Shown: positions 13,301-28,300 of the stretch, in pieces | Layout: every line of letters begins with the position of its first letter | Position numbering within the stretch: position 1 is the stretch's first letter | Origin: Apis mellifera | Lineage: Eukaryota; Arthropoda; Insecta; Hymenoptera; Apidae | Direction: 5' to 3' | DNA: 64,000 nucleotides | Assembly: GCF_003254395.2 (NCBI RefSeq) | Contig: NC_037638.1 | Coordinates: forward strand, 27,501,649-27,565,648 | Notes under the pieces: generated by a model | Database searches by the model: none | The model's input: only the letters and a program-made list of their open reading frames with translations | Told to the model about the DNA's origin: nothing | Translations under genes and position numbers: made by a program

Positions 13301-16300
13301 AGAAGGAACTATGCGAATTGAACGTAACGCGTGATACAGGTATTGGAAAGTGTATTCGATATTCGAGCGGTGTTTTTTCATTAATAAAGATCGACAGGAA
13401 AATCGAGCGTCTCGAATCAGTGCGTAAACGTATTTATTTTTCTTTCTCTCGAAACTCGTTTAAGAAACAATTATTCTCGATTTATAAATGTGAAAATGTA
13501 TAATTTAGAATATTCGATATTTAAAAATTCACGCGTAAATTTTATCGAATAACGTGCATGCCGATCTTTTCAACTTTTATCCTCGAGATTATAAAATCAA
13601 TTTCCACTTACCGGTCTCGAGATCAATGGTGTAAGGGAGGCCTGCCCATGGATCGTCTTGCGCTTCGTCGTATTCCTTTGTATCCTTCTGCAAACGAAAC
13701 ATCATGGAACCTATTTGTTAGAGAATAAACTCTATCCAACTTTTTACGATAATTACGATAAAAAAGAAAAAAGCTTAGATATATCTTTGTACCAGAGATT
13801 CCGTCCGCGATCGGCAATTTTCATTTTAAAAAACGATCGAAAGGGGGGGGGGGATTCGATGAAGTCATTTTCGAATTTAGAGGAGCGCTCGAAACGTGGC
13901 CGTTTCGTTGATAATGAAAGGAGCGAGAACGACGGCTCGCAACAATGGTTGAATTCACTCGTCGGATGGCATCCGAGACCGTGAAGGTCGAGGATCATAG
14001 AGACGTCATAATCAAGAAGAAGCTAACGGCAACGGTGAAAAAGAAGCGAAGGGTGCTCGTATATAGGCGAGACCATAGGTTGGCCGCGCGTTATATACGG
14101 GCTGCAGTGAAATGAGTTTAATGAAAATAGCATTGTACCCGATCATTAATCATACCGACTCTCCGATAGTGGTTATCCAACCATTCCCTTTTCTCTCTCT
14201 CTCTCTCTCTCCCTTTTCCGGACAACGCTCTTCATCCCCTTTCTATTGCTTCGCTCTCTTTTTCGCCCGGCGTGATGTATCGTCGTTGAGAGGTGCGTTG
14301 TATGTACGAAGCTTATGAATACACATCGGATCGAACAACTCTCGCGAGGACGAAGCATCCAATTTTCCAAATTTCTTCGATCCAATCGCGATCGTTGTCT
14401 CGCCGAATTTATTCGATTCTGCTTCTCGATCGAGAATCCGTATCGAAATCAATGGGTCCAGATTATTGCCGAGTCACGGTTCTACCAATAATTCGTAACC
14501 CGTCGAATCCTTTCATCCTTATTCTATGCATTCTATGAAATTGATAACTTTAGAATATACATTTCGAATATTATATATCGTAAATAGAATTTGTCTCGAG
14601 CTATTATCGTTTACTCGAGGGAAAGAGAGACAGAGAGAGAGAGAGAGAGAAGGAAAGAATGATAGGCGTGGAATTTTACAAGTTTGGAAGCGATATCGAA
14701 ACGCGATAGGTGTAACGGACAGAGAGCGCCACCATTTTATCCCTAAATTTCAGCCGACAGAAACAAGGGAAGGGAAGAGAAAGGAGGGCCGAACCCACTT
14801 CGGTTCGCTAGGCGCGTTTTCAATTTCCAGGGCCATCAATACGTCCCACGGAATCCCCCTGCTCCAATCTCTTTGCCCCTTCTCCCTCCCCTCTCCCGCT
14901 TCCCCTGTCCTTTTTTCTCGCCCGCGTCCCGCGGCCAACCGGCTTTCTTCCGCTTCTCACCCTAACAACTCTTCCTTCCAACGTGCTTTATCGATGCCGC
15001 CCCCTCGCCACCCTCCAGGGATGCTGTAAGTACATCTATCATTTCGACCAACCACCCTCCGCGCGGTTGCATCCCGTCGACCAACCAAAACGCTATATAT
15101 ATATATATTTCGATGTTTCTCCACGAATACATTTTCCTCCCTTCCTCGCCATTCCAGCCGCCATCGAATATAATGGAACGAGAATGTACACCGCGAGTAT
15201 CTTAACGTTGTTTTATCCATTCCAGGATTGATGAATCGTAAATCTGTCATCGTGGCGAGCGCAGATCGTTTAAAATCTTAGGGGAAATTAATTATTCGTT
15301 CGTTCGATTGAACGTAACGCCTATGTAAGATAGATTTTTGGATTTTATATTGAATCGAAGATAAACGATGGAAGATCGTGTATTGTTTCAGTCGGAAGGG
15401 ATGGGATTATTTGGGGGAAAGAAAGAAGGATTTCAATCGGATTTTTAAAACAATTCGAAGGATGAAAGGTGGAGACAATGAAGAAAAACGAGCAAAGAAT
15501 GGAATCCTTTTTTTTCTTCTTCTTCTTCTCTCGAGAGAATTCTTTGGATCGATGCGTTCGATTTCGATCAGGATCGAGGATATTCCCCGTATTATTGAAC
15601 CCTCGAGCACGGCGGTGCGCGTTCACAAAGGTGGAGGAACCCGTAGGAACAATACGGAGAAAGAGGCCGAAAGATAGGGATGCGAGAAAGGAATCGAATA
15701 GAGGGGAGGGGAAGAAGAGAGAGAGAGAAGAGGGAGGAAGGAGAGGAGAGGAGAGGAGAGACGAGAAGAGAAAGAACGTCGAGAAGTCTGATGGGTTACC
15801 CGCCCAGAACGTCGTGCAACGTCATTGTCGGTGACCATAGTATGGATGAGCTCTCGTTCGAATCTCGTGGATACTTAAACGCTCGCTTCGCGTTCATCGA
15901 CTGAGACGCGTCGGATCGAGGAAATGGACGTTGGAAAAAATTGTACGGTATATAAGAATAGAAAGTGAATTGAATCGGGGCCGATCGGGGACGACGCAGA
16001 CAGGCACAGGATTTTATAGTTTCTTCGAGGGAAATTATCGCAACCGTTGAGGGCAAGATACAAAGGAATCGGTGATTAAATGAAATTCATTGAACCGAAC
16101 TACGCCTGTCGATGTATATAATCGATGTACAGAATGATTCATCCTCCGATGTTAATCATTTCATTTGCCGTTTTACACGCTTCTTTAATTTCTCGTGTGA
16201 GCGGTTATTAGACTTGCAACTCGCAACGCAAAGTTGTATCAATTTTGTGCACGATATCTCGTTGCAGATAACAAAGGGAAGAGACGTTTCGAAATTTCGT

Positions 16301-19300
16301 CAATATTCAACTATTCTCACGAGGAATTTAAACGAAAGATGAGAAACTAATAGTTTGGTAAATTATATCGCAGGTTGATTGATTCTTTCTAATCTCTTTG
16401 CTGTCTACCAGAACGTGGTGGCTTCCAAGGATTTGCAGGATTTACAGTTCGATCGATTGACCAGGATTGGAGAGCGCGTAGATTCGAACAAAAATAGACT
16501 CGAAAAAAAGGGAAGAAAATTATGAAAATCGATTATTCGAACGGGATAAACGCGAGTATTTATTTTCCAAGACGGGATCGACTTTTATACGAAGATGAAA
16601 CGAGTGGAAAGATTGTAAGGAGATAGCCACCCCGAGTGTCGAATTCTTCTGTTAGTCCAACGAGCGGCGTCACTTTTGTTTGATGCCTCGCCGTCGACTT
16701 CACGACCGATCGATACCGATCTATCGACACGGATCGCTTACCTCTCGTCCTCCTATCCTCCTCGAGTATTAATACGATCGAATCTTTCCATCTTTTTTTT
16801 TCTTTATCCTTTTTTTTATTGTTTCCGTCATCGAGACATCCGCCCGATAATTTCCGCCGATTAAACGTCTTTGAAAATCTTTACGACAAGTTTAAATAAT
16901 AAAGGCTGGACGTCGAAACGGAATTGTACGAATTTGAATGACACGTAAGAGAAGAAAATGTGAAAGTAAGTGTACGAAACTCGATAAACAATAAGTCATT
17001 AGTCGTTAATTGCGGCCTGTAAACGGGAGAAAGCGACGCAGATTGATCAAAAGTTGATTTCGCGATTTGAAGTCGTTGCGAAAGATCGATTGGTTCGATT
17101 AAAAAAAAAAAAAAAAGAAGAAAGAAAAGGAAAGGAAAAAAGTTGGTAATTACAAATATTTACAAACCTCTTCGTTGCTTCCATTGATCGCTTCTAAAGC
17201 TTTTAATTTTTCGATCTCATCGTCGCTTCCCTTCTCCACCGTGGACAACTTCTTGGTCGCCGTGGTAGTCGGTTCCACCAACGTGAATCCCAGATCCACG
17301 TCTTGCTTCCAAAGCACTTCGATCAAATCCATGTCCTGAAACGATACACGATAAAAATAAAATTTAATAAAAGAATTTCTTTAAAATTTATTATCTTCGA
17401 CTCAAACTCGAATTCTTTTACTCGAATCTTTTTTCGAAAAGAATCGTCATTCTCAGTTTTACTCTCCAGTTTGGATATACACGTTTCTTAAATCGATGGA
17501 AACCGATCGCGAAAAATAATCCAACATTTTCTCGTCTCGTTTCACGCAGGCGAGTTAATAATAATAACGAGGCGATCGAGTTGTTCGAAATCAAAACGAT
17601 TCGATTCATTTTTGTTGCGGCCGAGATGTCCCTCGCAGGGAGTCCCATCGACGAGCGTGTGTACAAAAGTGCATGATTAATGATGCCGAGTATCGATGAT
17701 GCATCTCGAAACTCGGATGAGATCGGGAAGGAGAAGAAAGAAGCTGGGAAAAAGGACGAATCGCGTGACGGGGCACAATTGGCAGGACAGCTGGCCCCGT
17801 AGCTTTTAATTGAGCCAATTTCGCCGAGTTCGTATTCAACCTCGTTAACTAATCTACAGATTTTCTTCGCTAATTTAAAACTTGGCCGTTATTACCCTCT
17901 GTGCGAGAAGGGTAGACTGTGCACATTATCGACACTAGTACACCTAGCGTAATTAGATTTCGCGATTTAATTCGATTCTCTTATCTCGTTAAATTAGAGT
18001 TATCTTTCGAGTAGACAAGTGAGAAAAATATTCGATAGGTATTCGAAGAAACCATCCTCGATGTAATATAATTTCATGGAAATTCGATTAGAGGTGAATC
18101 AGTGGACGATCAAAAATAGAATGAGATTAGCTTTGGAATTAATCTTAATTTATCCGTAATTTTAACGCGATTCGGAACTTGGCCGAGTATTGTAACGTTT
18201 GTTGTGCACGATTTGGCGGATCGAAAATTACTCGGCCGAGCGTGTAATTCGATGCGGCGAAGGAAAGAAATGGAGGACGCGATGAAAAAGAGAGGCAGCG
18301 TGGGTGTGCATACGATGTCGGCCATGTTGGAGAAACACAGCGGGATATCCGCCGCGCCCACAGAGCCCGACTCGATCGACGTTGAGTTCGTCTCGCGCAT
18401 TTCACCTGCCACCACTGCGCGCCAATCGCATTTACCTACGCCTTTAATTTTTATTCCATTATTCCATCGACAACCTCTCTCTCTCTCTCTCTTTCTTTTT
18501 CGTTATCATTCGTTATAATCAAGTTAATAAAATTTGTAGTAAAAGCGACACCGATCTTTCGGTAGAAATGGTTCGAAAATGCGACATGGAAAGAATAAGA
18601 ATCCTGGTATCGAGATCTTAATTAGTTATCTCGAAAAATATTTTCCCGCCCGATTGTTTCTTCGTCTCGGAATAACAGGTGTAACGATCTCTTCGATCGA
18701 TCTGTGTTTCGAAGGGAAAAGACTTTGCTTCTGCGGGACACGAGCCGATGACTGTACGTTTTATAACTTACTGCATCGAATGTCGATCATACAACACCGT
18801 GATAATGTAATTACTCTCCCCATTGTCGCCGATGACAACGAGTGTAGGCCAATCTTCTCCAATAATCAAACATTTCTTCGCGGAAACGACGAGTTGTGGT
18901 ATACGAGATCGATTACGTTCGAACGAACTTTACGATGTTTGATCGATCATGGAATCGGTTAAGTCCTCTGCAAATAACTTACGATATTGCGTAATAATAT
19001 TTTCCAAAAATATTAAAGAAAAATATAGATTCGACTTTTATTAAATAGTTTTGGCGAAGTTTGGAAATTTTTTTTTCTTTTTAAGTTAAGAAATAGTAAT
19101 TTTAAATGTTCCATTAAATTATAAAATTACTGTTGTTGCAACATTGTGCATTACGGGAAACGTATATCGCACAAAGTGTATAAATAAAAATAAATTTATT
19201 GATTATTTATCGATATTGATATTTACTCGAAATCTTATCTATTATTTACGTGATTAATAAAGAAACGATAATTAATCGTTTTATCCGTAATACCTCGTTT

Positions 19301-22300
19301 GATCTTAGAAATTAAAGATATGAAATTGTAAGATATTGAAATCTATCGAATCAATTTTGTTGTGAGTAATAATCTCATCAAAAAAAAAAAAAATGTAAAA
19401 TTTTTAGACAAGATATTTTTAATTTATTAATAAAGTGATTGACAAAATGGATAAAAATAATTTTTTTATTTCGTAAAAATTAATACTTGTCATTTTATTA
19501 TATTCGTTGTATGTATCCTTATAAAGAACGATCGAAATACAACGTTTTACGACGTTGTAAGTAAATAAGTGTTATAAACTTCATGGTGATTCTCTTTCCT
19601 ATAAAACCGCTACTGTTCAAACGTGACATTGCGATTCCTTTATTTTTTTTCACGCGATTTTTCTTCACGCGTACTCTTCTCGGTTCCGCTTCGCAATTTG
19701 CTACTACAATTTCCTTTTTTTTTTTTTTTTTTTTTTTTTTACTACAATTGTTATTTCAATATATTCCACGCAACTTCTTCGATCGATAATTCTATCGCTA
19801 TTTCGCTTTATCGCGTTCGTTTTAATACGATTCGAACGAATATATTCGTTGTTTCGACGCGTTGTTGTCGATATTTGATCAAAATAAAACGGCCGTGTAT
19901 ACGATTCCGCAGGGCGATTAAAGACAATAATGCGATAAGAGATAATGTAATATCGATAAATAGTATACGCATACGTTCGTATATCTGATAGCAAAATCGC
20001 AATTTCGAGTAATACTCGAAAATTACATGTTTGCATACCTTTTTTTCTTTTTTTTTTTTTTTTTTCTTATATCTCGAGCGTTTATATGTTACAGGGAAAA
20101 AATAATTTCTCTATCGTTACTCACGAATACGAAAACGTTGAAGTGGGAAAAAAATTTTTTTAAAAAGAACCTCGCCACAAGATGAATTATATTCGTCGGA
20201 ACAGTAAGCGAGGAAGTTGGAAAAGTGGGTTGTTGCTGGTAATAAGTAATCTTTACAAATTTATCGGTAATCTCGTTATGGCGTAACGCCACCTCTCTGG
20301 CCGCCCTTCTTCCCTACCTTTCCACGCTTGTTGTGCGTCGAATCTTAAAACGAACGACGCACTTCTTCTCGGTGAACCTGTCAAGACGTTACCTGGCTTT
20401 GGACGATAAATAGGCCTAATGGTGGCTCTCTACCGTTAGGTTGACCACCTATTATCCTCGATTTTCACGCCACCCTTTCGCTTCCATTTCGCTTCCAAAA
20501 ATATACCCGCAGACGGGTTACCTCTACTTCTCTCGTAAACAATGATCAAATCATCTAACATCATTTCAATCCCAATTTTTGTCAATTTTATCCAAATCGG
20601 AGGAAATCAAAAATGGTGTTCAATTTATATAATTTATAAGAATTTACAAGAATCGTACGTTTTTCTTAGTATAAAATCCCCGGTATTTCCAGATATTTAT
20701 CGTTATAAATAATGTATTAGAATAAAATTGATGTGGATAAAAGCCGTAAGTAATTTGTAAATATTGCGAGTGTTGGCCGTTAAATTTCCATTGCTAAACG
20801 TATGTATATATATATATATGTATATATGGTTATACAGTTTGATACAACGAAAAACTCTCACATGCATATTTATTAGAAGAACAATAATAAATTGTGCGAA
20901 ATTCAATCAGATTGAAGATGCGCGAAGTGAAGAGTTGAGAAGGTAAATGAAAAAAATTCTAGCCAAGGATCTTTCTGCACTGGTTGCGAAGGCGACGACT
21001 TGGCCGTGAATAAAAGGAAGGAACCGTGGCAAATGATGTTTCCGCAAATCTTGCCTTGCTTCTTCTGCTAAATTACTTATCGTTGGGTATTCGCGTAGTT
21101 TAGAAATAGTAGCTTTGGACATTTTGCGGTAGACCGAGATAGACACTGACCGCTAATGGGTCCCATGGGGTCACGCCTACCTATCCTCTCCCTTCTTTCT
21201 TCAACAAGGAGACCCGTTTTTCCATACCACTTACCATTGTTCGGATTTCGTGAAAAGTAATTGGGATGTAAAAGGGAGCGAGAATAAAGAGAATTTCGAG
21301 GATCAAAAATCTCGAAGAATATCGTCGCGTATTGTTCATTAATTTGAGAGAAGAATTTCGAGAATCGAAAACGAGCAAGGATTAAGCGAGGAGAGATCTA
21401 TCTAATCGATCATTGAACGCTGAGAGATCGAGAATGTTGCAGAGGACATTTTGTTAAAAAAAAAAAAAAAAAGGAAAATTGTCCCGTTAAACGATTGAAT
21501 CGCTGCAAGGTTGATTAAAAAAATTGAGCAACTTTCTAAAGGCCGAGCGCGGGTTGCAAAGAGAGAGAGAGAGCGCGAGAGAGGAGATTCAAAAGCATAA
21601 AGCATTAATTTCCTGGTTTTAATTAATGCGTCGTGCACGCAGCCGTACAGTAATGGCGGCTGAACCGTCCTACCAAGAGGGGATAAAGGAGGGAGGGGGG
21701 GGAGAGGGAGGCGCGGCTAAAAGGGGAATTTGATTAATGATCCTGCAGGATCTGGGACGCGGGGAGGGAGAGAGGAAGCGTATCCTAGGGGACGCCTGTC
21801 TTGCCGCAGAGCAACCGATCACTACCAGAACGTACCTCCTCTCTCTACACGGAACACATTTTTCACACTTTTTCAATACATTTTTGCGTTCGATATTTTC
21901 GAAAAATAGTTTCCACCATTTATTTTTCCTGCTCCCTTAAAATCTCTCTAGATAAAACTTCATTCTTCAAAGATTCGTCTTTGCTTTTCCACCAAGGATC
22001 CACGCTTATCAAATCCAAAATAGATCGAGATCTTAGGTAAGTAAACTTTTTCTAAAAATTTAATGAAATGAATATCGAAATATTTAGTAGACGCGTGTAA
22101 TAAACTCGTGGATAATCGAGAAAGAAGAAGATTTTGAAGAATTGGCGCGTCGTTTCATCGACGAATCGTTTCGGGAAGAGAAAAAAAAAAAAAAAAAGAG
22201 GAGAAGAGATGATCGTCCATCGGAAGAGAAGCGAAGAAAAATAGTTTGGCTATCGACGCGATGGGAGGGAGGCCAGCCCCTATCTCGTGGCCCATCGACG

Positions 22301-25300
22301 TATCATCGATGTAATTCGTATAATGTATCCACGCACGACTGGGGAGCGGGGGGGAAGGGGGGAAAGAGAAAATAGGAGAGGGCGATGCGTACTTATACTC
22401 GCTTGTATATCGAAGGGCGGTGCGTGTACAAAGGGAACGGCAACGACGCCGTCACGAAACGTTCGCTCCGGACAGGGGCGTCCCTATCCTTCTCTCTTCC
22501 TCTTTTCCCAACCTTCGATATCGCCGGCCACGTATCCACGAGGTGTACCGCCAAGCCCATGTATTGCGTATTATTCTTTTTTCGTTTTTTTTTTCTCCGC
22601 TCGAGTGCGAAGCGAGTGCAAGTGTCGTCGAAACGATTCGCGATTATTTGTAAAGAGAAAAGAAAGAAAGAAACGCAAGCGTCTGTGGAAAAATGGAACG
22701 ATCTATAAATTTTATTAGAATCGATCGATCGTAGTAATGTCATTCGCTTTTTATCGTATGTGTTTTTCAAGAACACTTCGAACTTGTCATACTAATGTCT
22801 ATATTTAAAGTCTAACGTGTGTTATCTTATCTATGTATATGACCATTTGAATTTAATTATACCATGGATATATATATATATATATTTCAAAGGATCGACT
22901 TGAAATATTTATCGAACAACGTGAAAATTATGGAAAATTACATCAAATTTTTAATATAATTCGATCCTGCGAACTGTGAATATATTTTAAAACTGATTAA
23001 TATAAATTATACGAAATTATATATAACTTTATAATTAATAATACGAAAGAAAAGAGTGGACGATTTCTCGAAAGGAAAATACATTTCTAAATGTTATCTA
23101 AAAACATGTTTATAGACGTACATTATAGTTATCGTGTGATTAATAATATCAAACGAATAATTTACAATTGTCTTATACATAATAATGAATAAAAGAAATT
23201 CTTTTTTTTTTTTTTTTTTACGATAAAAATTCGAGCAATAAATACCTACGAGATATAAAATGAAATAGATACGATTTAACGACGATAAATATACAATAAC
23301 AAACTCGTTTCCTTTTCTATATTTAAAGTATTTAAAGCAGATATTTCTTTCTTTTTTCGCATATTTTTTACCCCTTCTTCGTTAGAAATGATCATTAACG
23401 ATAATTAACATGTCTTACCGTGTACAGCGCTTCCGCGAAAATTCGTAAAAACGTGATTTTTCGATCGAATCGGGAACAAAATCCATAGATCCAGCGTTCA
23501 TTTTTCCCGAGAGATTATCACGCGATCGATTCGAAGCTTGTAATTACGCGCGGAAGAAAACCGGTCTTGCGATTTCACGACGGACGCCTTCGCTTGGTTA
23601 TGGCCGCCATTAGTGCAAATACCATTCCGAACTGTCAGACTAGCCGAACTAATCACTCCGTGTCCCCCTCGAACAATATACTTTCGAAAGCGTTAATTAT
23701 TTGTACCGACTCGATGCACGCTTTTCGCAATTCACGCACTATGATAATTTATTCTAACTTTGCCGTATACTAATTTCGATACAGCGACGATATTTTCCTT
23801 TCTTCCGAAAGAACGATTTCTTTTCCTTATTAATCCACGGAGATTGATTTCTCACTTTGGTAAAACACAAACGCGTACGTGAATTTTATCGAGATAAACA
23901 TGGAATATCGATAAAAAAAAAAGAAAAGAAATATTCAAATTTATAATTTTCGTAATAATTACAGTACATATTCGTGTTAAGAAAGATAATATTTGCAATT
24001 GCGACCCGATTCTAAACTAATATATATAATACTTACTTGGAATTGGATAATACGATCTAACGGCAATTGTTACGCGGAACGATTATCGGCGCGAAGGATC
24101 GTGAAAAGTCGTGGAATATCCAAGAAACTGTAGAAAACGAGCAGATGTTTGCGGCGCTTTGATTCGCGGTGAGCCGCCGCGCTTCTGTGAGAATGAAACG
24201 CGGGGAACCGCAGTCTATGCGGTACATGTCCGCCGCGAACAAACTGCAATTCACGATGTAATCTCTAGGGAACGGGCATCGATCACACGGAGATCCGTTG
24301 CTCCGTGTCAAAATATTTCCACAAACTTCTTTTTCGAACACCCCTCGAGAACGAAATCTCTCCGATTCCGTCCCAACTTCGCCCCTGCAAATTTTGCATC
24401 TATCTCTCTCTCTCTCCTCTTGGACGACTTCCAACGACGACCGATATTCACGTCTGTGATTTCATCTATTATCGTGTATCGCGAAAATTTAATTGATTTT
24501 AGTAAAATTAACGTGTCTAAGAGATACTGTTTTAAGGATCATTGCATTTAGTGGAATGGAATAATTTTCGTATGGTGAAAGAAAAGAGAAAAAAGATAAA
24601 AATGTAAAATGATATTACGATGTAATTATCATGAGCAGCGATTATTTTGAACAAACAGATAACTTGTTGTTATGCTATAAATAATGATTTCTCCAAAATA
24701 ATTTTAAACCTATAATGATTATTTTTAATAAATGTTGTATAAACGATAAACCATTATTCCTTACGTTGATGCATCTGCTTAATTGAGAAAATATATCTGA
24801 TAAATCATATGGATTTCGCGTTATTTTATTTCAATACACGATTAAATTAAACTTATTTATTACGTAAATTATCATTTAAATATCTATATATATGTATAAC
24901 GTAAGTAACATAGACATAATTATTGTATCCATTTAATATCTTATATCTTCTTAATATCTTAATATCTTAACATCTATTGTATGTATATTTCTATGCATAA
25001 TAATTGTTATATTATTTATTGCTTCAACGTTAATGCCAAGAGAATTTTAATAAATTCGTACAAATAAATATTATACGTTTTTACAAAATAAATTATGATT
25101 GTATAATTCGTAAATCTCTTTGTTCTACAATTCAACTATATTTATAATTCGACTTGTTGTGATAAAACGAAAAAATCTATATAAAAAAAGTATCGAGAAA
25201 GTTAAAAAAAAAAAATTTTCTAAAGATGTAAAAATATAATAACAATGAAATTTATGAAATGTAACGTGTGATTCTTCCTTGTATTTCTTATGTGCTTCAA

Positions 25301-28300
25301 GGATAATTTTATCGCATAAAAGGAAATAAAAACTGTTCGTATAAACACATTTTCTATTTAAATTTCTTTGAGCAAGATTTATGCGGATTTCGATGGAAGC
25401 AAATAATTAAAATTTCATCCAATTATATGTACTAATAGATCTCGATATTCAACACAAAATAAAATAAAATTTTGCATCTAATTTCACAAGTATTTCCTAT
25501 TACAATTAGCGCAATATATCATCAACGAAAAATTTATTCTTTCATAATCGAGAAATGACAAATACACGATGCATTTATCAATTGCGATTCTGTTGAAATT
25601 TTGAAATAGCTACGTAATATTAAAGAATGAATTCAAATGGAAAAGAAGAAGTAAAATAATAAGTTAAAATAATAATAATACTTATATTTATGTGAACTCT
25701 TTTCTTCGTATAATAAATCTATCCTTGAAACGGTTTCCATATTACGAAACGCAATGTTAATTGAAAAGATAAGTATGCATACAAGATAATAAAAGTTTCA
25801 TCTCTTGAATTGCGAGTTATTTTTCCGCGTGCACTTTATGCAACTTTAACAAATAAAAAGTGAAGAATTTGAGCGAACAGGGGAAAAGAGATAAAATATG
25901 TCGACGTTTATCATTTTATGGTTCCACTGCTTTCTTGTTTCACGCTTTCGTTTGTTTCCTCTGCTTGAACTAATTAGTCACCATGCCAAAAAAATCTTGT
26001 TTTACAACCGGCTTATTGACACTCGGCTCGTCGTACAAATATTTCTGACCGTTCATTATTTTATCTTCGATAGATCTGCCTTTTTTTAGATAAGAAACTG
26101 CGATTATTACGAATACTTTTTCTTAATAATATTGGAGATTACATCGACTATAACAAAAATAGCAAACACGTATTTCTTTATTTACTTAGATAGATATATT
26201 TTTGCTACATATCACAATACCTTCGCGCATATCACGAGTGAATAAAATGCATTTACTATGTTCACGTAAAATTTTTTTGTAACGGATATTAGAAATAAAG
26301 GTGGAAAACTGATCTCATGTTACGTTCGCTTCGCGAATAATATAATAGCTTAAAAATATATCCATTATTTCTAGATTTGAATCGTTTGTGAAAATATAAC
26401 ACTCGTTCTGTCTATCTCTTAACTGCGATACACAACGTATACAGATTTATTTCATATTCGCACATTACGTAAGTCAATAAGTACTTACTTATTTGCAATG
26501 ACTCGCGTTTATTCAAACACCATGGTTACGAGTTTTATTATTATATACATTTGTTTATAATAACGTAAACTAGTTAACCGTGTTTTAATATTAAACACAT
26601 GTTAAAATCTTTCCAATCGTCTTTTTTTTAAATAATTTTCCAAGTAACAATTTTTTACCATCTATTAAGCGTAGAGAAAAATATATACGCGATTTATAAT
26701 GAAAACGAATAACCATACACACATTTTTACGTAATGAAAATTAAAAAAAAATAATAATAAATTTCACGATAATATCGGTATAAAATTCGAAACGGTGAAA
26801 GAGAGAAAGCAAGATCGACGTGACTGGTCCTTTCTTATCGTAGAATAGTTGGAAGGCGTAGCAAGGAGGGTCGAAGAGACGGTTGACAAATGAAGAGGAC
26901 GGCATCCCTTTGAATTTATACGCTATAAAGGAGTGTAAACGCATCCGGCATCGTGGCAACGGCGAACACGTTGCCGAGTTTCGGCCCCGTGGTGGTGTCG
27001 ATTAAAAAAATGTTAACGAGCCGGATGCGGCTGACGGCAGGAAGGTGAAGGCAAGAATCGCGAATCTACCCGAGAGAGTTCGATAGGTCGCCGACACGAA
27101 CGAATAGGATGGACGGCCGATTGACGGAAAGAGACATCGATTTATCCGATAATATCCATACGTATATAACGCCTGCATTATGTTCCACCGACTTTATTCC
27201 ACCACCATTTTTCTTCTCATCACGGTAATTACTGGCTAATCAGGAATTTCTTAACGATTTCTTAATGAGTCGGAATTAGCGTTTTACTCTGCTGCCAGAA
27301 CGGAATGTCGAAACGCTGATTCGTTCGAAATAAGCTTTTCATGATGGCCGATACGGAAGATTCGTTTAAATATATATGTGTGTGTGTGTGTGTTTCGTTT
27401 CATATTTGTAACGAAATCTTAATAAAAATACCCTTTCTTCCGAGTATAATAACAATGAAATTGCGGTTAAAAACTCGACGTGGTACGCTCCTGACTTTCT
27501 CTTCTATGTTTTCTCATGGTCTTCTCCTTTCAAAGTATTTCAATATCATTAGTCATTGCCGCAACGTTTCTCCTCGAAAAGGGACGTAAAACTATTCTAC
27601 CTACTTTGTTCGCGATAGAGGGTGGTAAAGGTGTTTATGATAATCTTACAAATTCTTCGTAAACCGTCAAAGGTGGTCCGTCATAACCATCATTTTTCAC
27701 AATAAGTCGCATCGAGAAACCTTTAATTGTATTCGAATAGGGAAACATTAATTTATCTTCGACGAGAGAATAAATTTTTTGGAAGAAAAGAATCGATTAT
27801 TTAACGTTCTTGCAATATACATTGAGCTTACTACATTCGATTTTGATATTGTTTGTTAATTTAGATAGTGCCAAGTCAAATGTATATTTCAATATTGAAA
27901 TAACTTGTAAATATTTTATACGTTCAAAAAGAATCGCCGATACAATTGAAAAACAATAACAATTCCATATTAAATATGAAATATATAAGTAATACATATG
28001 TTATACGAGATATGTTATACTATTTTGAATCATTCGAAAGAACAAGTCCTGACATATTGACAACAACCTGATGCGAGACCACCTTTGCTACATCGAGGTG
28101 TTTATCTTACCTGTTATCTTCAGGCTACTATAATTTGTCAAACCAAAGCCGACACAAGCAACGAAGAATCCTGATTATTTGTTCTTTTACTTCTCATCTA
28201 AATTGCTATCGTGTCATGCGTTAACAAATACACACAGATTTCGTATTATTATTAATAATGAAAATTAAATAAAATTAATCAATGTTATACACGTATCCAA

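Larger units (their letters stand above)
2206..13611 (-). other. cnc: cnc intron of 11.4 kb splitting the ETGE motif
   Basis: Intron between the two halves of ETGE. It alternates AT-rich filler with GC- and CpG-rich islands (about 3.2-3.45, 3.8-4.35, 5.2-5.8, 9.9-10.15, 11.0-11.2 and 12.7-13.0 kb), a minisatellite (7.68-8.47 kb), an inverted repeat (8.93-9.01 kb) and a short telomere-like tract (11.33 kb). No convincing coding exon was seen. The islands look like promoter or enhancer DNA, and one has a possible leader exon near 5.03 kb. Confidence 0.8.

Noticed and set aside
14526..15029. Plus-strand 167-codon frame ending near a good donor (GATGCT|GTAAGTAC)
   Set aside because: Low-complexity Arg/Ser/Pro composition from a CpG-rich block, no acceptor upstream, no family. 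Strong donors occur by chance in 64 kb.
21953..22035. Possible plus-strand exon (TCTCTCTAG acceptor, CTTAG|GTAAGTAA donor) antisense to cnc
   Set aside because: Only splice-like words support it; no partner exon or coding frame was found.
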